A stretch of DNA of 64,000 nucleotides from contig PDSF01000051.1 in assembly GCA_002748355.1 (NCBI GenBank), positions 25,032-89,031 on the forward strand. Reading direction: 5' to 3'. A model generated the notes under the pieces. That model did no database searches. It was not told the DNA's origin and saw nothing but the letters and a program-made list of their open reading frames with translations. The stretch's first letter is position 1; each line of letters begins with the position of its first letter. Shown one piece after another: positions 15,743-24,699 of the stretch. The position numbers and the translations under genes are program-made. The stretch comes from Planctomycetota bacterium (GTDB lineage Bacteria > Planctomycetota > UBA1135 > GCA-002748355).

Positions 15743-17494
15743 CTGGCCGTCCTTCGCCGGCAGACCGTAGTCGCGCTGCAAGGGCAGGGCGATGGCCTGG
15801 CGTCCCGCCGCGACCGACCGCCCCTCGGCGTCGAAGGCCTCGAGATAGATCCAGGGGCGAGGATCCAGGGCGATTTCCGTAGCTGGCCAGAGCAGGTCGA
15901 AGAGCTGGCGCTTGTCGATGCCTTTGGGCACTGCAGTCATGAGCTGGCGCAGGGAGATTTCGGCTTTTTGCTCGCAGGGGAAGCGCAGGGTCAGCATGCC
16001 AAAGATGTCGGCGACAGTGACCTGCAAGGTCGCGGCGTGGACGTCGCGCAGTCCCAGTCGCATGGGTTGGCTGTCTGCGAGCAGGGCCTGGAGGGCGTTG
16101 GCATCCAGACTCTGGGGGCCGTCGAAAAAGGCTTCGGCCTCGCCCAGGCACGGAGGGTTGCGCAGGATCCCGCTCTTCCAGTCGCGGCAGGGGAGGACGA
16201 TGCGAGCCTCCTCGCTGAAGGGCGGCACACCGAGTCGGTCGCTGCCGATGGCGAAGAGGACCCGGCCCGAGAGCCCGCGGGGGGCGGGCACCAGCACCGG
16301 ATCTTGGCTGCTACTGGCGATGGCCTGGCGAGCCAGTTCTTGGACGGCCCGAGATTCGGCGGCGAGCTCAAGGCTCTCCTGGTGCAGCTTGCTCGCAGGA
16401 CCCAGCTGGGTCACTAGGAAGAAGAGCGGCGGCAGCGGCCCGCCGAGAGCTGTAGCCCCGGCGATGGCCAGCTTGGGCGCGTAGTAGTAGCGCGCACTCG
16501 AACGCTGGTCCTGGCTGCTGGCACTGGTCGAGGGCAGGGCGACGACGAAGAAGATGGCGACCGCGAACAGGGTGCGACCGAGCTTGCGACGCAGGGTGAA
16601 AGCCACCAGCAATAAAAGCAGCAGCGGCGCCACCAGGGCAATCTGGACCCCTGGTTCTAGGAAGTCGAGGAAGAGACCCTGGACGCGGAAAGCTGCAAGG
16701 GGCTGGAAGACGGCCGCCTGGTAGCCGCCGAGGCATTCTCCCAAGACTGCGTAGCGCATGAGCAGGACCAGGGCGAGTGCGATGGCCCAGATCCAAAGGC
16801 GACCGAGCGCCGCTAGCCCACGGGTGAGGAGGGGGCGATTGTCGAAGTGCACCCCATAGCCCAACTCCATGGCGAAGATCAGGGCTGGAATCGTCAGGCA
16901 GAGTTCCTTGCTCAGGCAGCCGAGGAAGAAGCTCAGCAGCACGGTGGCGAGCCTGCAGCGGCCTTCGATGTGCCGGCAGTACAGGATCAGCGTCAGCAGG
17001 TAGAAAAACGTCGCGTGGGTATCGACTCTGCCGACCATCCACTGCAGAGCTTCGCTGTGTCCTGGATGCAGGCACCAGAGAGCCACTGCCGCCAATGCCG
17101 GTGTCGCCGGTAAGAAACGCCGCAGTAGGCGATAGGCGAGAAGGCAATTGAGGAGGTGGACCAGGACATTGGCCAGTAGCGGCCAGAACGGCTTATTGCC
17201 GCCGATCCAGGCATCGATGGCGATCGAAAGCGTGATCAGCGGTCGATGGAAGAGGGCGACGCGCAGGGCGTCGTACTGGGGAGCCACGAAGTCCTGCCAG
17301 ACCCGGTCCCAGTCCTGGACATAGTGAAGGGCCAGGAAGTCGTCCGAGCGGAAGGCCAAGCCTCCCGGCCACCAATACCACAAGGCAAAGAGGAGGAGGC
17401 CGAAGAGGCGCAGCTTGTTAGCGCGCTGGTCAAAGAGTTGTCGCGGCCGGGGCGTGGCCGAGGGCCTATCGATTCGGGCCCGTCGACGAAACAT
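15683..17494 (-). CDS. Polytopic membrane protein, TMTC/PMT-like glycosyltransferase family
   Basis: The 603-residue product has about eleven hydrophobic helices between residues 25 and 310, a soluble periplasmic-type domain of about 260 residues, and a last helix (WLPFTFLLLAAGLFFL) at the C-terminus. After the first helix comes an acidic loop (FRSDDFLALHYV), and VGRVDTHATFFYLLTLILY resembles the GRADL helix of TMTC-type mannosyltransferases. It probably glycosylates a lipid or protein from a polyprenyl donor. The neighbouring minus-strand gene upstream (FabZ-like) is 2 bases away, so they likely share an operon. Confidence 0.7.
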   Translation of the reverse strand: MFRRRARIDRPSATPRPRQLFDQRANKLRLFGLLLFALWYWWPGGLAFRSDDFLALHYVQDWDRVWQDFVAPQYDALRVALFHRPLITLSIAIDAWIGGNKPFWPLLANVLVHLLNCLLAYRLLRRFLPATPALAAVALWCLHPGHSEALQWMVGRVDTHATFFYLLTLILYCRHIEGRCRLATVLLSFFLGCLSKELCLTIPALIFAMELGYGVHFDNRPLLTRGLAALGRLWIWAIALALVLLMRYAVLGECLGGYQAAVFQPLAAFRVQGLFLDFLEPGVQIALVAPLLLLLLVAFTLRRKLGRTLFAVAIFFVVALPSTSASSQDQRSSARYYYAPKLAIAGATALGGPLPPLFFLVTQLGPASKLHQESLELAAESRAVQELARQAIASSSQDPVLVPAPRGLSGRVLFAIGSDRLGVPPFSEEARIVLPCRDWKSGILRNPPCLGEAEAFFDGPQSLDANALQALLADSQPMRLGLRDVHAATLQVTVADIFGMLTLRFPCEQKAEISLRQLMTAVPKGIDKRQLFDLLWPATEIALDPRPWIYLEAFDAEGRSVAAGRQAIALPLQRDYGLPAKDGQLWLPFTFLLLAAGLFFLRR

Positions 17495-17496
17495 CG

Positions 17497-17976
17497 CTAG
17501 ATGGAGGCGCCGATAATGGTGGCTTCGCAGACCAGCTTGCCTTGGGCAAAGACCTGCATCGGAAGCTGGGCGAGACGCGAGCGGAAGCGGCCGCCAGAGG
17601 CGACGTAGACCAGTTCATTGGGGGGGACAACTTGGCCGCGGAAGCGCAAGGACTCGACCCCGCCGAAGCCGATGAGATGGTCATCGGGGAGATCCGCCAA
17701 GAGCTTCCAGAGGATGCTCCCGACCTGGGCCGCGCCTTCGATCATCAGGATGCCAGGCAAGATGGGATTGCCGGGGAAGTGCCCACGGCACCACCAGTCG
17801 TCTTCGCTGAGTCGTTTGGTCGCGACAGCGACCTGACGTTCGTGGTCGACGTGGACGACGCGGTCGACCATCGCAAATTCGTGGCGCTGCGGTAGCAAGC
17901 TACGCACGCGGGTTTCCTCGATTGCGGTCTTCTCGAAATCGATCTCTGACAGGTCGACGAAGGGTTGTTGAGCCAT
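17497..17976 (-). CDS. FabZ/FabA-like 3-hydroxyacyl-ACP dehydratase
   Basis: I use the ATG at 17976, giving 159 residues, close to the FabZ size. The hot-dog fold motifs are present: LLPQRHEFAMVDRV (like LPHRYPFLLVDRV), GHFPGNPILPG with catalytic His66, and IEGAAQVG with Glu80. It would dehydrate 3-hydroxyacyl-ACP in fatty acid synthesis. FabZ is normally near lpx genes; here the partner is a GT-C membrane protein, so it may instead serve a specialised lipid or polyketide. A main-pathway role is equally possible. Confidence 0.85.
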   Translation of the reverse strand: MAQQPFVDLSEIDFEKTAIEETRVRSLLPQRHEFAMVDRVVHVDHERQVAVATKRLSEDDWWCRGHFPGNPILPGILMIEGAAQVGSILWKLLADLPDDHLIGFGGVESLRFRGQVVPPNELVYVASGGRFRSRLAQLPMQVFAQGKLVCEATIIGASI

Positions 17977-18191
17977 GGGGGGATTTGAGCAGAAGCGCGC
18001 TGGCGGATCCACAGCGAGGGTCAGTTGGACTCACGGCTTGGTGCTTGAGTCCTTTTCTCGGTGAGTCATCTCAAGGCTTGGGCGGAAATGGCCCTTGGCA
18101 TAGCGACTTTCCTTGCGGCGGCGACATGGCTGTGTCGGCTTGTTGCCCGAAGCCGCGGCCCTGGCCGATAGAAAGGGGACAGGAGCGACAC

Positions 18192-20408
18192 ATGAGTTTT
18201 CAGGGCAACCTCCAGAGTCTGGGTCTCTTTGATGTTTTCCAAAACGTCCATCAGAACCGGAAGACCGGCACCCTGGTGGTGAGGAGCGAGCGCTCAGAGC
18301 GATTCGTTCATTTTGACGATGGCTTAGTGCATTTGGTCTCCTATGGCCGTGGGCGAGGTCTTCCTATCCGGGACTACCTCCTAAAGCGTGGCTACGTGGC
18401 TAAGACCGACCTGGAGAAGGCTTTGCGGGCTCGTGGTCGCAGTCGGGCGGCCCTGCGCAGTTTCCTCGCCAAGCTCGGGATCCTCAGTGAAGAGGACTTC
18501 TCGGCGGCGATGCAGGAGCGCGTCGAGGATTTTCTCTACGAGTTGCTTGGCGTTCGTGAGGCGCAGTTCGAGTTCGAGGAGGGCAAGCCACCCTCGGGCA
18601 TCTTCGATCTTGAGCAGAAGTCGCTGGGGCTGCGCCTGGATCCCGCGCCGATCGTCATGGAAGCGGCCCGGCGCGATGACGAGTGGGGGAGGATCCGCAA
18701 GGTCGTGCAGAGCGATCGCGACCTCTTCGTGCGTCTGGGAGAGGAAGCTCCCGAAGACGATCCGGATATGCAGATGGTCTGGAGCGTTCTGGACGGGCAA
18801 ACCGAACTGCGAGAATTCGGGCAGGAGCTGCCGCTCAATGACTTCGAAGTTCAGAGTATCGTGGCGGAGCTGGTGGAAGCGGGCTTGGCCCGTGCCGTTC
18901 ATCCCGCCGATATTCCCAGTCTGGCCCGGCAGGCCATCGAAACTGACGATTATGAACGGGCTCGGGTCCTGCTCGAGCACGCGGTGGAGATCGAACGCGG
19001 CGACCACGAACTGCGGAGGATGCTCGCAGAGACCTACGAGCAACAAAACCGGCTGAAGGACGCCGCCGCGGCCTGGGCCGTGCTCGGCTACCAAGAGTCT
19101 ATGGATGGCGATGACGCCGAGGCCCTTAATGCCTACCAGCGGGCCGTGGCCTTGGATCCGGTTGATGTCGGCCTGCGCGAACGTTGCTTTGAAATCCTGG
19201 GCCGGGTGGGGACGACGGGCGAGGTGCTCGAATCCGCCATCGACGTGAGTCAGGGCTTCTTCGAGCTGGGGCTCTTTGATCGAGCTGTCGAGACGCTTGA
19301 GTTGGCCATGCAGCGTCCCGATCTCGCCAAGCGCCCGGGGCTTCTCGGACGCATCGCGCGTATCGAGAAGGACAGTGGCCAGCCGCAGCGGGGCTTTGAG
19401 AGGATGCTCTCCGAGGCCTTGCAGGCCGAGGAGAGCGGTGAACGCGAACTTGCCGAGGCCTTCTACCTGGAGGCGCAGCGGGTCTTTCCTGAGAAGGGGG
19501 AGCTTCGCCAGCGACTCGCGGACCTGCGCAGCCACAAGCGCGAGCGCCAGCGTCGCGCACGGCGACGGCGCATGTTCCTGGCGGCGGCGGTGCTGTTGTG
19601 CAGTCTGCTGAGCCTGGCCCTGGTGGAAGAGCTGCGTTTCTCCCTCGAACTCGGTGCGGTGCTGCGTTCGAGCGCCAGTGCCGTGCTGGAAGGGCGGGGC
19701 ACCGAGGCGATTCAGGCGGCCTGGCGAGTTCGTGATGCCCACCCGTTTTCGCCGACACGGGCTTCGGTCGATCAGTTGGTGCTCGGACTGGTGGACGCGG
19801 AGATCCTGCGCCTGGAGCGCGAGCGTTCGAGTGGGCGCCTGCTCAGTGCCAAGCACGGCTACCAGCGCTTACAAAACGTCGTTGCCGATCGCATCGAAGT
19901 CCCCGGTCTTGGGGCGCGTGCCCTCCGGGTCCAGCGCCAGAAGCGGGTCTTTGATGCCTTGCAGCCCTGGTTCCTCGGGCATGAGGAACTGGGCCGTGAT
20001 CCCGCGACTCTGATCTTCGAGCGTGCCGATGCCGATCAGGTGCTCTCGCTCTACGCTCGCCTCTGCGGCCGCGGCCGCGAACTGGTGCGAGTGCGACTCA
20101 CCGAACTCAAGGTTGCCGGGGTTTTGCCGCTCATCGTTGATCGCTATCTGGACGGGGACCGCAGCCCCCTGGTGATCGATGGCAAACAGCTGAGTACCGA
20201 GCTGGCCATCTCGACCCTGGCTGGCCTCATCGACCGTAACGACGCCAAGGAGCACCTTGCCCTAACCGAGGCCTTTGGCAGCGTGCTCGATGAGTTCTAC
20301 GACGATCGCGGGCGCAAGGCCTTGGCGCGGAGCCTCTTGCCCTGCTTCGTCGAGCTAGAGGGGGAGCCACCGGCCCAGCGGGAAAAGCTCGAAGCGATGC
20401 TACCTTGA
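18192..20408 (+). CDS. DUF4388 (PATAN)-TPR transmembrane protein
   Basis: AGGAG (18181-18185) fixes the ATG at 18192. The 738-residue protein starts with a DUF4388/PATAN domain (GNLQSLGLFDVFQNVHQNRK, GTLVVRSE, HFDDGLVHLVSYG), continues with a helical extension, then TPR-like repeats (about 250-445: DDYERARVLLEHAVEIERG, EALNAYQRAVALDP), one membrane helix at about 461-482 after a basic stop-transfer patch (RRRARRRRM), and about 255 further residues outside. The architecture is the same as that of the protein at 35620, with the helix at the same residue number, so they are paralogs. PATAN domains are known from signalling proteins; the ligand is unknown. Confidence 0.85.
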   Translation: MSFQGNLQSLGLFDVFQNVHQNRKTGTLVVRSERSERFVHFDDGLVHLVSYGRGRGLPIRDYLLKRGYVAKTDLEKALRARGRSRAALRSFLAKLGILSEEDFSAAMQERVEDFLYELLGVREAQFEFEEGKPPSGIFDLEQKSLGLRLDPAPIVMEAARRDDEWGRIRKVVQSDRDLFVRLGEEAPEDDPDMQMVWSVLDGQTELREFGQELPLNDFEVQSIVAELVEAGLARAVHPADIPSLARQAIETDDYERARVLLEHAVEIERGDHELRRMLAETYEQQNRLKDAAAAWAVLGYQESMDGDDAEALNAYQRAVALDPVDVGLRERCFEILGRVGTTGEVLESAIDVSQGFFELGLFDRAVETLELAMQRPDLAKRPGLLGRIARIEKDSGQPQRGFERMLSEALQAEESGERELAEAFYLEAQRVFPEKGELRQRLADLRSHKRERQRRARRRRMFLAAAVLLCSLLSLALVEELRFSLELGAVLRSSASAVLEGRGTEAIQAAWRVRDAHPFSPTRASVDQLVLGLVDAEILRLERERSSGRLLSAKHGYQRLQNVVADRIEVPGLGARALRVQRQKRVFDALQPWFLGHEELGRDPATLIFERADADQVLSLYARLCGRGRELVRVRLTELKVAGVLPLIVDRYLDGDRSPLVIDGKQLSTELAISTLAGLIDRNDAKEHLALTEAFGSVLDEFYDDRGRKALARSLLPCFVELEGEPPAQREKLEAMLP

Positions 20409-20421
20409 GCTTGCCGGCCGC

Positions 20422-21648
20422 CTAGGCCGGGAGGATCCACTCGCCGCGTGCCATGACCCCGGTGATGTGGGCACGGGAGGCGGCATAGACCAGCTTGGTG
20501 TAGGGGCTGGCTTCTTCGCCCAATAGAGGATCCTCTAGGTCGAAGACCACCAGGTCGGCGCTCTTGCCGGGCTCAAGCGTTCCACACTCGTCCCCAAGAC
20601 CCAGGGCGCGAGCTCCTTCTCTGGTCGCTAGTGCCAGGGCGTCTTCGGCGGAGAGCGCGGCTTCACCGGCGACGAGCTTTTGCAGGAGAGCAGCGGAGCG
20701 CAGCTCGGTCAGCATGTCGAGGCGGTTATTCGCCGGTGCCCCGTCGGAGCCGAGGGCGATGCGCAGGCCCCGGCGGAGGAAGTCGTGCACGCGAGCGATG
20801 CCGGAACCGAGCTTCAGGTTGGTGGAGGGGCAGTGCAGCACGGCGGTGTCGCTCTGCACTAGAAGATCCTCTTCGTGGGGATCTACGTGGACGCAGTGGG
20901 CCAGTCCGGTGCTCGGACCCAGTAGGTCGAAGTCGGCCAGTGCTTCGATGTAGCGTTTGCCGAAGCGCGCCTCGACGGCCGCGAGCTCGCCGGGGTGTTC
21001 GCTGGCATGGGTGTGAATCCTCGCTCCGGCAGCTCGTCGTTGGCCGAGCTGGCGCAGGAGATCCTCGCTGCAGGAGAGCAAAAAGCGCGGGCCGTAGGCG
21101 ATTTCGATGCGGCCCTCGAAGCCATCCCAATCAGCTTGCAGGGCTTCGGTCTCATCGAGGGCCTCTTGGCTGCTGCTGGCAAAGCCCGGGGGATAGATGG
21201 CCTCGTCTAGGTCGACGAGGGAGGCGGCGACGATGGCGCGCATCGGTGTGGCCGCGATCTCCTCGAGGATGTAGCGCGTCCCGCGAACACTCTCGATGCT
21301 CTGGAAGCTGGTCACGCCACTGCAGGCGAATTCTCTCAGGGTCAGCTCTGCGCTCTTCCTAAGGCTCGCCTGGTCGTGGCCATGCTCCAGAGGCCAGATC
21401 CGGGTCTGCAGCCAGTCTAGGAGCGGCAGATCCTCGGCCTGACCGCGAAACAGGGTCTGGCAGAGGTGGACGTGCCCCTGGACGAAGCCGGGGCAAATCG
21501 TCCGGCCGTTGAGCTCGACCTGGGCTTCGCCCGGCTCGGCTGTGAGCTCGCCTATGGCGGCGATGCGCCGGTCGATGATGCGAAGGTCACAGCGACGAGG
21601 CGAAGCCCCGGGCACCATGGTCAGGAGGGTGGCGCCGCGGAGGAGCAA
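20422..21648 (-). CDS. Amidohydrolase, MtaD/SsnA-type nucleoside or guanine deaminase
   Basis: This 408-residue metal-dependent hydrolase has the full amidohydrolase set: PGFVQGHVHLCQTLFRG (H59, H61), HTHASEHPGE, GLAHCVH and ALGSDGAPANN with the metal/catalytic Asp. The motifs match the MtaD/SsnA/TrzA group (5-methylthioadenosine/S-adenosylhomocysteine deaminases and chlorohydrolases). The likely substrate is an aminated purine or triazine-like ring; sequence alone cannot choose. The C-terminal GTLEPGKSADLVVFDL is the usual beta-sandwich segment. Its start is 2 bases after the stop of the upstream transglutaminase-like gene. Confidence 0.88.
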   Translation of the reverse strand: MLLRGATLLTMVPGASPRRCDLRIIDRRIAAIGELTAEPGEAQVELNGRTICPGFVQGHVHLCQTLFRGQAEDLPLLDWLQTRIWPLEHGHDQASLRKSAELTLREFACSGVTSFQSIESVRGTRYILEEIAATPMRAIVAASLVDLDEAIYPPGFASSSQEALDETEALQADWDGFEGRIEIAYGPRFLLSCSEDLLRQLGQRRAAGARIHTHASEHPGELAAVEARFGKRYIEALADFDLLGPSTGLAHCVHVDPHEEDLLVQSDTAVLHCPSTNLKLGSGIARVHDFLRRGLRIALGSDGAPANNRLDMLTELRSAALLQKLVAGEAALSAEDALALATREGARALGLGDECGTLEPGKSADLVVFDLEDPLLGEEASPYTKLVYAASRAHITGVMARGEWILPA

Positions 21649-21650
21649 GC

Positions 21651-22673
21651 TCAGAGGTCCTGGATCTGGATCTGAACTTTGAGATTGGAACTCAGGTCAA
21701 GCTTGCCCGCTCGCGCGATCGGCCAGCCGAAAAAGTTGAGGGGTTCGCCTTCGATCGGAGGGTTGAGGGTCAGGTCACGGCCGCGGGAGATCAGGATGCG
21801 GTCCGAGTCGAGACCACCGAAGCAGTCTTTGCGCTTGCCGGGTTCTTCTTCGGCCATGGCTGGATCGAAAGGCATCCAGCCGAGGCCGGGGAGATCGAGG
21901 CGAGCCCAGGCGTGCAGAACCCTCGGCTCATAGGCCTGTAGCTGTTCGTTGGCGGGCAGGCGGTAGCCGAGTTCGAAGGAGGCCGGGATCCTTGCCGCTT
22001 GGCAATGGGTGATGAAGTAGGTGGCGATATCGATACTGTCACCGACATGCTCTTTCATGATCCAGGCCAGGACTCCTTCGCTGTAGCGACTGGAGGCCAG
22101 TCGATTGACCGGCGGTGCCGACAGGGTCAAGAGGTCGAGGGTGTCGTCGTAGATCGCCAGAACGCGTCCGTCGATCGTAGGGATGCGCGCGGTGCGTTCG
22201 AGGACTTGCCGTGCCAGGCCGGGGATCACCGCGCGGCGTGCCGGCACCAGCCAAGGAGAGTCGAGCTTGAGCGTGCCGTTGCTGATGAGCCGCTTCGGGG
22301 CGAAACGCTCGACGCGGGTCAACTCGACTCGGTAATAGATCTCGAGGGGACGAGATTTTGTCGGGGTGCCGGTGACCGAGACGATGTTGTTGCCGAGCTT
22401 GTCGAAGCGCTGCTGCGCCTCGCCGCCCAAGGCGGAGAGTTCAAGGGGGCCGCGTGTCTGCTGCGCATCGGAGAGTGGGGTGGGCATCCAGATCGTGGCC
22501 TGCTCAATGCCCGGAGGAAGGGCGTGGAGCGTCGCGCGCATCTCCATCAACAGGCGGCGCTTTTTCGGGTAGGGCCCGGGCTCGAAGGACGAGCAGCTGG
22601 GGAGGAGGGTGAGAGCGGCAAGCACCGTGCTGGTGACAAGCAGAAGGAAGAGGTGGCGCGGGCGAGTTAGCAT
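21651..22673 (-). CDS. Transglutaminase-like lipoprotein with Ser in place of the catalytic Cys
   Basis: The 340-residue product begins with a lipoprotein signal (lipobox LPSC, Cys27). The C-terminal third is a transglutaminase-like domain: EHVGDSIDIATYF, CQAARIPASFELGYRL, VLHAWARLDLPG and GWMPFDPA. In active members the first motif reads GDCxDxA; here the nucleophile position is Ser213, while His254 and Asp270 remain. It may be a non-enzymatic binding protein or use Ser. It shares a 6-base divergent gap with the NHL gene at 22680, so each promoter must lie inside the other's coding region. Confidence 0.8.
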   Translation of the reverse strand: MLTRPRHLFLLLVTSTVLAALTLLPSCSSFEPGPYPKKRRLLMEMRATLHALPPGIEQATIWMPTPLSDAQQTRGPLELSALGGEAQQRFDKLGNNIVSVTGTPTKSRPLEIYYRVELTRVERFAPKRLISNGTLKLDSPWLVPARRAVIPGLARQVLERTARIPTIDGRVLAIYDDTLDLLTLSAPPVNRLASSRYSEGVLAWIMKEHVGDSIDIATYFITHCQAARIPASFELGYRLPANEQLQAYEPRVLHAWARLDLPGLGWMPFDPAMAEEEPGKRKDCFGGLDSDRILISRGRDLTLNPPIEGEPLNFFGWPIARAGKLDLSSNLKVQIQIQDL

Positions 22674-22679
22674 GGCGCC

Positions 22680-23510
22680 ATGTTTGGCGGAATCGCAGTG
22701 CGCGGCAAGCTTCTGGTCTTAGCGAGCGGTGGGACGGAGGGTTTACTTCGGATCGTCGAGTTCGCCAGCGGCGAGTTGCGCTCCAACATCGTGGTCCCGA
22801 GCGTCTCGGGAGGACGTGTCGAGGCCGGAGGCCTCTGCCTCGACGAAGACGGCAGCCTTCTTTTGGCCGACGGGGCTGCATGCCAGATCCGGCGCTTCAG
22901 CGCCTTCGGCAGTGAGTTGGCAGCGATTGGTCTGCCACCGGAGAAGAGCCAGCCCCGGGATCGCCGCGGGCTTCCGGCGCAGGCGCGAGGTTTGGCTATG
23001 GACTCGCATGGGCGCCTCTGGGTCAGTAGCGGCGACCGGCCACGGGTGCACGGGCTCCAGGTCTTTTCGCCGAAGGGCCAGTTTCTGCAGTCGATTCCGG
23101 CCTTTGGCGCCCGCGATCGGCTCTACGGCCCGGGCTACGCCGTGCGCATTTTTGGGGATCGAGTTTGGCTTGCCGATACCGGCAACCAGTGCCTGCAACA
23201 GTTCCGCGATGACGGCAGCTTCTTCGGTTACTACGAGCTAGAGAAGCGTTGCGGTGCTGCCCGGCAGCCTATCGACCTGGCGCCTTATGCTGGGGGGCTG
23301 GCCGTGCTCTTCCTCGAGCCTGAGCCACGCGTCTTTGCCCTCGACCGGGAGATGGAGCGGGCCGAGCCCCTGGTCTTGGGCGGCCTGCAGCTTCCTACCG
23401 GGCTCGCAAACGGTCCAGACGGCGAACTCTTGATCGCAGACCGAGAAGGCACACGGCTGAGGATGTTCGCCCAGGGCGAGTGCCGCGAAATCCGCTTGCC
23501 GCTCGACTGA
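22680..23510 (+). CDS. NHL-repeat beta-propeller protein
   Basis: The 276-residue product consists of about six blades with the pattern G-x-LWVADxGNxxLQQFxxDG (for example VWLADTGNQCLQQFRDDGSF and ELLIADREGTRLRMF). No signal peptide or membrane helix is visible, so it is either cytosolic or the start is misplaced. NHL propellers serve as ligand-binding or lactonase-like folds; no catalytic site can be identified here. It is divergent from the transglutaminase-like lipoprotein and 99 bases before the RND pair. Confidence 0.75.
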   Translation: MFGGIAVRGKLLVLASGGTEGLLRIVEFASGELRSNIVVPSVSGGRVEAGGLCLDEDGSLLLADGAACQIRRFSAFGSELAAIGLPPEKSQPRDRRGLPAQARGLAMDSHGRLWVSSGDRPRVHGLQVFSPKGQFLQSIPAFGARDRLYGPGYAVRIFGDRVWLADTGNQCLQQFRDDGSFFGYYELEKRCGAARQPIDLAPYAGGLAVLFLEPEPRVFALDREMERAEPLVLGGLQLPTGLANGPDGELLIADREGTRLRMFAQGECREIRLPLD

Positions 23511-23609
23511 GGGGACTGGGCTGTTGGGCTTTGATTCGGCATCCAGCTGCTGCCTTGCAAGTCGGGCTCGATCTTTGAACACTTCCAGGTCCAAGCAGCT
23601 GGAGTCCAC

Positions 23610-24695
23610 ATGAAGTCTGTGCTGAGCCTTCTTCGCAAGAGCCTTCCCTACCTCATTGGCATTGGTGCCATGGCGCTATTGCTCGCCTGGCTGATGGGGG
23701 TCTTCCACGACAAGGTCCCGATGCAAGCGCCGCGAGAGACCCGGCGCTTGGCTCAGGATGAGCCACTGCTGGAGGTCCAGGCTCGGAGCTTTCCGTTGAC
23801 CGAGTCGGTGGTCGGCACCGTGCGCCCGATTGCTGAGACCCGCGTCGGCTCCAAGATCCTTGCCCGCGTCGAGAAGATGCACATCCTCCGAGCTGGGCAG
23901 AAGGTGGAGCAGGGTCAGTTGCTGATCGAGCTGGACGATAGCGATCTGGTGGCGCGGCTCGAAGAAGTGAAGGCTGCGGAGCGGGCCGCCCAGGCGGCGG
24001 CCGAACAGGCGGCGAATGATCTCACGCGCAGCAAGAAGCTCTTCGAGAAGAAACTCAAATCTCAAGAAGACCTGGATCGTGATCGGACCCGGGTCCGCAC
24101 GGCAAAGGCCGAGGTCGAGCGAAGCGCTCAGATGGTCGCGGCCGCGCGGACGGCCCTGTCCTATGCCCGAATCAAGGCGCCCTACGCCGGGGAGCTGGTG
24201 GACAAGCTGGTCAATGAAGGGGATCTGGTTTCGCCGGGGCAGGCGCTCTTTGTGATGTATGACCCCGCCCGCTTGCAGCTGGTCGCGCCGGTGCGAGAGA
24301 AACTCGCGGTTGCCCTTGAGATCGGGCAGAAGGTCGATGTCCACATCGAAGCGCTGAACAAGGACTGCGAGGGCCGAATCGACCAGATCGTGCCGGAGGC
24401 GCAGCGAGGTAGCCGCTCATTCGAAGTCAAGGTCTCCGGCCTGTCTTCGCCGGAGCTCATGGCCGGAATGTTTGGACGCATGACCCTGGGGGTGGGGACA
24501 GGCGAAGAGCTGCGGATTCCGCGCAGCGCCATCCAAGCGGTGGGGCAGCTGCGCATGGTCTTCGTCGTGGATGCGGAAAGGCGGATCCTGCGGCGTTTCT
24601 TGCAGCTAGGCAAAGATTTCGGTGAAGAGGTCCAAGTCCTCGCTGGCCTAAAGGCCGGTGAGAAGATCCTCTTGCACGCTGGCAAGCAGGGCTAA
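23610..24695 (+). CDS. RND efflux periplasmic adaptor (HlyD/AcrA family)
   Basis: The 361-residue protein has an N-terminal membrane anchor (LPYLIGIGAMALLLAWLMGVF), a split lipoyl-like domain (GSKILARVEKMHILRAGQKV and ALSYARIKAPYAGELVDKLV), a helical hairpin between them (about residues 115-165) and a beta-barrel/membrane-proximal end. It would link an inner-membrane RND pump to an outer membrane channel. The pump gene begins 4 bases after its stop. No TolC-type gene is in the window. Confidence 0.93.
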   Translation: MKSVLSLLRKSLPYLIGIGAMALLLAWLMGVFHDKVPMQAPRETRRLAQDEPLLEVQARSFPLTESVVGTVRPIAETRVGSKILARVEKMHILRAGQKVEQGQLLIELDDSDLVARLEEVKAAERAAQAAAEQAANDLTRSKKLFEKKLKSQEDLDRDRTRVRTAKAEVERSAQMVAAARTALSYARIKAPYAGELVDKLVNEGDLVSPGQALFVMYDPARLQLVAPVREKLAVALEIGQKVDVHIEALNKDCEGRIDQIVPEAQRGSRSFEVKVSGLSSPELMAGMFGRMTLGVGTGEELRIPRSAIQAVGQLRMVFVVDAERRILRRFLQLGKDFGEEVQVLAGLKAGEKILLHAGKQG

Positions 24696-24699
24696 GTCC

